Origin: Sporosarcina sp. P2 | GTDB taxonomy: Bacteria > Bacillota > Bacilli > Bacillales_A > Planococcaceae | DNA length: 64,000 nt | Assembly (NCBI RefSeq): GCF_002743255.1 | Contig: NZ_PDYY01000006.1 | Location: forward strand, 1 to 64,000 | Reading direction: 5' to 3' | In this document: positions 61,206 to 64,000 of the stretch, piece by piece | How the letters are laid out: every line of letters starts with the position of its first letter | How positions within the stretch are numbered: position 1 is the stretch's first letter | Program-made: the position numbers and the translations under genes | Notes under the pieces: model-generated | What the model was told of the DNA's origin: nothing | The model's input: only the letters and a program-made list of their open reading frames with translations | Database searches by the model: none

Positions 61206-62561
61206 ATGCATACTAATAATCAGTGGTCTTCTAAATTAGGATTTATTTTAGCAGCGGCAGGCTCAGCTATCGGTTTAGGCGCAATATGGAAATTCCCTTA
61301 TGTAGCAGGCACTAGTGGTGGTGGAGCTTTTTTATTGATCTTTTTACTTTTCACTTTTCTGATCGGACTTCCGCTCCTAATGGGTGAATTCATTATTGGA
61401 CGGAGCACGCAAAAAGATGCAATTGATTCCTATAAAACCGTCGCACCGGGTACATCTTGGCACTTGATTGGAAGACTAGGAATTGTTACGTGTTTCATCC
61501 TTCTATCTTTTTACAGCGTGGTGGGCGGCTGGGTGCTCATCTACATCTGGAAAGCTGCAACTGGCAGTCTAAGTGGTCTAACGCAGACTGACTATGGAGA
61601 TTTATTTGGCAATATCGTATCCAGTCCCTACGCAAGTGTAGGTGCGCAGCTTCTGTTCATGGTGATGACAACATTCGTCATAGCCAAAGGCGTGACAAGC
61701 GGTATAGAAAAGGCCAGTAAATACATGATGCCCGCACTGTTCGTACTGTTTATCATCTTGACTATACGTTCATTCACTCTCGACGGGGCGATGGCAGGCG
61801 TCAGCTTTTTCCTAAAACCGAACTTCGGTAATATTACTTCTGAAACCATCTTGTTTGCGATGGGGCAATCATTCTTCGCACTCAGTATCGGTGTTTCTGT
61901 AATGGTGACATATAGTTCGTATTTATCTAAAAAGGAAAGTTTGCCGCAGTCTGCTATTTCCATCGTATTGATGAACTTGCTCGTAGCCATTCTAGCCGGA
62001 TTAGTTATTTTCCCAGCAGTCTTTGCATTCGGTCTTGAACCAGACGCTGGTCCCACATTACTCTTTAACGTCATGCCTACCATTTTCGGGCAACTTCCGT
62101 TTGGCACATTGTTCTTCCTAGCATTCCTGATTCTGTTCCTATTTGCTGCGCTGACTTCCGCATTTTCTATGCTAGAAATCATTGTGTCAGCCACTTCCAA
62201 AGGGGATGACAAGAAGCGGAAAAAGTACGCGTGGATGATTGGGGCGGCCATTTTTATTGTCGGCATTCCATCCGCATTATCGTATGGTTTACTATCAGAC
62301 TTTACGATTTTCGGTATGATTCTGTTCGACGCTTTCGATTATTTAGTAAGTAATATTCTCATGCCGCTCGGTGCGTTGTTGATCGCTATATTCATTCCAT
62401 TAAAAATTCCGAAAGAGCGGCTCTATGATGAATTGAAAGCAGGCTCCAACATAAGCAAAAAAATCTTTTCTGGCTGGTTTTTATTGATCCGTTACCTCGC
62501 ACCGGTAGCTATTTTGATTGTCTTTGCAGATGTGCTCGGACTACTAGACTTCTTGAAATAA
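61206..62561 (+). CDS. Sodium-dependent transporter (NSS/SNF family)
   Basis: A 451-residue NSS transporter with about eleven to twelve helices. The first helix carries [20 protein letters not shown] (about residues 13-32), the sodium and substrate site of LeuT-like proteins; [20 protein letters not shown] (about 220-239) is helix 6. Bacterial members import hydrophobic or aromatic amino acids such as Trp, Tyr or Leu. Because phenylalanine dehydrogenase follows by 62 nt, phenylalanine is the likely cargo. Confidence 0.9.
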   Translation: MHTNNQWSSKLGFILAAAGSAIGLGAIWKFPYVAGTSGGGAFLLIFLLFTFLIGLPLLMGEFIIGRSTQKDAIDSYKTVAPGTSWHLIGRLGIVTCFILLSFYSVVGGWVLIYIWKAATGSLSGLTQTDYGDLFGNIVSSPYASVGAQLLFMVMTTFVIAKGVTSGIEKASKYMMPALFVLFIILTIRSFTLDGAMAGVSFFLKPNFGNITSETILFAMGQSFFALSIGVSVMVTYSSYLSKKESLPQSAISIVLMNLLVAILAGLVIFPAVFAFGLEPDAGPTLLFNVMPTIFGQLPFGTLFFLAFLILFLFAALTSAFSMLEIIVSATSKGDDKKRKKYAWMIGAAIFIVGIPSALSYGLLSDFTIFGMILFDAFDYLVSNILMPLGALLIAIFIPLKIPKERLYDELKAGSNISKKIFSGWFLLIRYLAPVAILIVFADVLGLLDFLK

Positions 62562-62623
62562 CTAGATCGATTGCTGATACTTTTTACTAGTTTACAGCAA
62601 TAAAATTAGAGGAGGAAATTATT

Positions 62624-63757
62624 TTGGTGACATTAGAACAAACTTTACAAGACGACAAGGCAAGTGTATTGGATAAAATGGTCGAGCACGAACAAATTCT
62701 ATTTTGTCATGATAAAGCAACTGGTCTTCAAGCTATCATAGCCGTCCACGATACGACGATGGGGCCTGCACTTGGCGGATGCCGCATGGCGCCGTATAAA
62801 ACGATGGATCTCGCATTACAGGATGTTCTTCGCCTATCTAAAGGAATGACATATAAATGCGCGGCAGCTGATGTAGACTTCGGCGGCGGTAAATCTGTCA
62901 TCATCGGTGATCCGTTAAAAGATAAAACGCCTGAGAAATTCCGTGCTTTCGGTCAATTCATCGAATCATTGAACGGACGCTTCTATACAGGGACAGACAT
63001 GGGCACAACGCTTGAGGACTTCGTGCACGCAATGAAAGAAACAAACTACATCGTCGGCAAGCCCGTTGAATACGGTGGTGGCGGAGACTCGTCCATCCCT
63101 ACTGCACTCGGCGTCTTCTATGGTATCAAAGCGACAAACCAGACGTTGTTTGGTGACGACAAAGTAGAAAGCAGAACGTACAGTATCCAAGGTCTTGGAA
63201 AAGTAGGTTATAAAGTAGCTGAACATATTATCAATGAAGGCGGAAACGTGATCGTCACAGATATTAATGAACAGGCCATTGCAGATATTCAAAAGCTCGG
63301 TGGAAGCGCCGTCAAGACTGTATCAAGCGACGAGATTTACAGCCAACAAGCAGATATTTTCGTTCCTTGTGCATTTGGTGGCGTGATCAATGACGACACG
63401 CTGAGCGTATTGAAAGTCCGCGGAATCTCGGGTTCCGCGAACAATCAGCTTGCGGAAAGCCGCCATGGCGAACTGCTCCGTGAAATAGGTATTCTGTACG
63501 CACCGGACTATATCGTCAATGGTGGTGGTCTGATCCAAGTGGCGGATGAACTGTACGGAACGAACCCTGCACGTGTACTCGCCAAAACACAAAATATCTA
63601 TAACTCATTACTTGAAGTATTCAATCAGGCAGAACAAGATCATATTACAACCGCCACTGCCGCAGACCGTATGTGTGAAAAGCGTATTGAAGATGCGAAG
63701 AACCGCAACAGCTTCTTCACGCAATCCAACAGACCGAAATGGAATTTTCATCAGTAA
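62624..63757 (+). CDS. pdh: Phenylalanine dehydrogenase
   Basis: A 377-residue member of the Glu/Leu/Phe/Val dehydrogenases that oxidatively deaminates L-phenylalanine to phenylpyruvate with NAD. It closely resembles the Sporosarcina ureae and Lysinibacillus sphaericus enzymes as remembered: start [19 protein letters not shown], catalytic Lys in GGCRM...[16 protein letters not shown] motif [15 protein letters not shown] (about residues 187-201) and the typical end NRPKWNFHQ. The TTG start at 62624 follows AGGAGG by 8 nt. A partial E1 alpha gene follows by 29 nt. Confidence 0.95.
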   Translation: MVTLEQTLQDDKASVLDKMVEHEQILFCHDKATGLQAIIAVHDTTMGPALGGCRMAPYKTMDLALQDVLRLSKGMTYKCAAADVDFGGGKSVIIGDPLKDKTPEKFRAFGQFIESLNGRFYTGTDMGTTLEDFVHAMKETNYIVGKPVEYGGGGDSSIPTALGVFYGIKATNQTLFGDDKVESRTYSIQGLGKVGYKVAEHIINEGGNVIVTDINEQAIADIQKLGGSAVKTVSSDEIYSQQADIFVPCAFGGVINDDTLSVLKVRGISGSANNQLAESRHGELLREIGILYAPDYIVNGGGLIQVADELYGTNPARVLAKTQNIYNSLLEVFNQAEQDHITTATAADRMCEKRIEDAKNRNSFFTQSNRPKWNFHQ

Positions 63758-63786
63758 TAAAAATAGCTGGATGAGGTGAAAGATTC

Positions 63787-64000
63787 ATGGAAGAACTATA
63801 TCCAATTACTCAATATGTGAATGAAGAAGGGAAATTCTTGGATGATTCCATTAAAGGAGACATCTCAACCGAATTAGTTCATACATTTTACTATAATATG
63901 CTGCGGATCAGAACGTTTGACCGCAAAGCGAAGAGCCTACAGCGTCAAGGCAGACTTGGAACGTATGCTCTATTCGAAGGACAGGAGGCGGCACAAGTAG
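63787..64000 (+). CDS. 2-oxoacid dehydrogenase E1 component alpha subunit (partial)
   Basis: The first 71 residues of an E1 alpha subunit, cut by the window edge. HTFYYNMLRIRTFDRKAKSL and QRQGRLGTYALFEGQEAAQV are the family start. This subunit, with E1 beta, E2 and E3, oxidatively decarboxylates 2-oxoacids using thiamine diphosphate. Placed after phenylalanine dehydrogenase, it may take phenylpyruvate or branched-chain 2-oxoacids to acyl-CoA. GAGGTG lies 8 nt before the ATG. Confidence 0.9.
   Translation, partial: MEELYPITQYVNEEGKFLDDSIKGDISTELVHTFYYNMLRIRTFDRKAKSLQRQGRLGTYALFEGQEAAQV

Noticed and set aside
61628..62266. 212-residue minus-strand ORF inside the transporter gene
   Set aside because: Antisense shadow of a membrane protein; no start site and composition typical of reversed coding DNA.

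Overview
The window looks like chromosomal DNA from a low-to-mid GC, endospore-forming Gram-positive of the Bacillales, most likely a Sporosarcina or close relative (Planococcaceae). Blocks of gene order match Bacillus subtilis (fabH-fabF, yitW-yitV-yitU plus DegV, yisK-yisL, addB-addA, csbA-minJ-ctpB, ftsE-ftsX, cccB, prfB-secA-hpf, fliT-fliS-fliD-flaG, the kip/ycs 5-oxoproline genes). The phenylalanine dehydrogenase at the right end resembles, from memory, the Sporosarcina ureae enzyme. No phage, integrase, transposase, rRNA, tRNA or CRISPR was seen.

Left half (1-40.5 kb): conserved housekeeping, mostly on the minus strand. In order: fatty-acid initiation and elongation under a FapR operator; an N-domain-less ClpB under a CtsR operator; RraA; the yit genes; a membrane-anchored GH13 protein that has lost catalytic residues; yisL/yisK; a DUF418 protein; the AddAB recombination helicase-nuclease; a DedA-like protein and AzlCD; CsbA, MinJ, CtpB, a TlpA thioredoxin with a membrane partner; an M23 hydrolase next to FtsX/FtsE; cytochrome c551; RF2 with its programmed frameshift; SecA; HPF; a PilZ protein and the flagellar filament cap genes.

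Middle (40.5-48 kb): two dCache chemoreceptors flanking two YjcZ-type micro-proteins, a 42-bp tandem array, then a small sigma factor, a zinc-ribbon micro-protein and ComK.

Right (48-64 kb): a catabolic region. A PAS/AAA+ regulator lacking the GAFTGA loop precedes a GntP permease and 3-hydroxybutyrate dehydrogenase. The 5-oxoprolinase/D-glutamate module is split around a divergent promoter carrying an exact 16-bp inverted repeat, a likely IclR-family (KipR) operator. An orphan flagellin with an inserted beta-sandwich follows. Last come an Lrp/AsnC regulator, a sodium-dependent transporter, phenylalanine dehydrogenase and the start of a 2-oxoacid dehydrogenase E1 alpha gene. Four good CcpA (cre-like) sites sit upstream of these catabolic genes.

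The most unusual feature is a family of nine dispersed intergenic elements, about 125-200 bp, confined to the left 37 kb. They are imperfect palindromes with a constant core, two alternative inner hairpins and three alternative outer arms in all six combinations. Base pairs change in a compensatory way between copies, and one copy lacks its core. Two phased tandem arrays (21 bp and 42 bp periods, the second exactly twice the first) lie in the right half.
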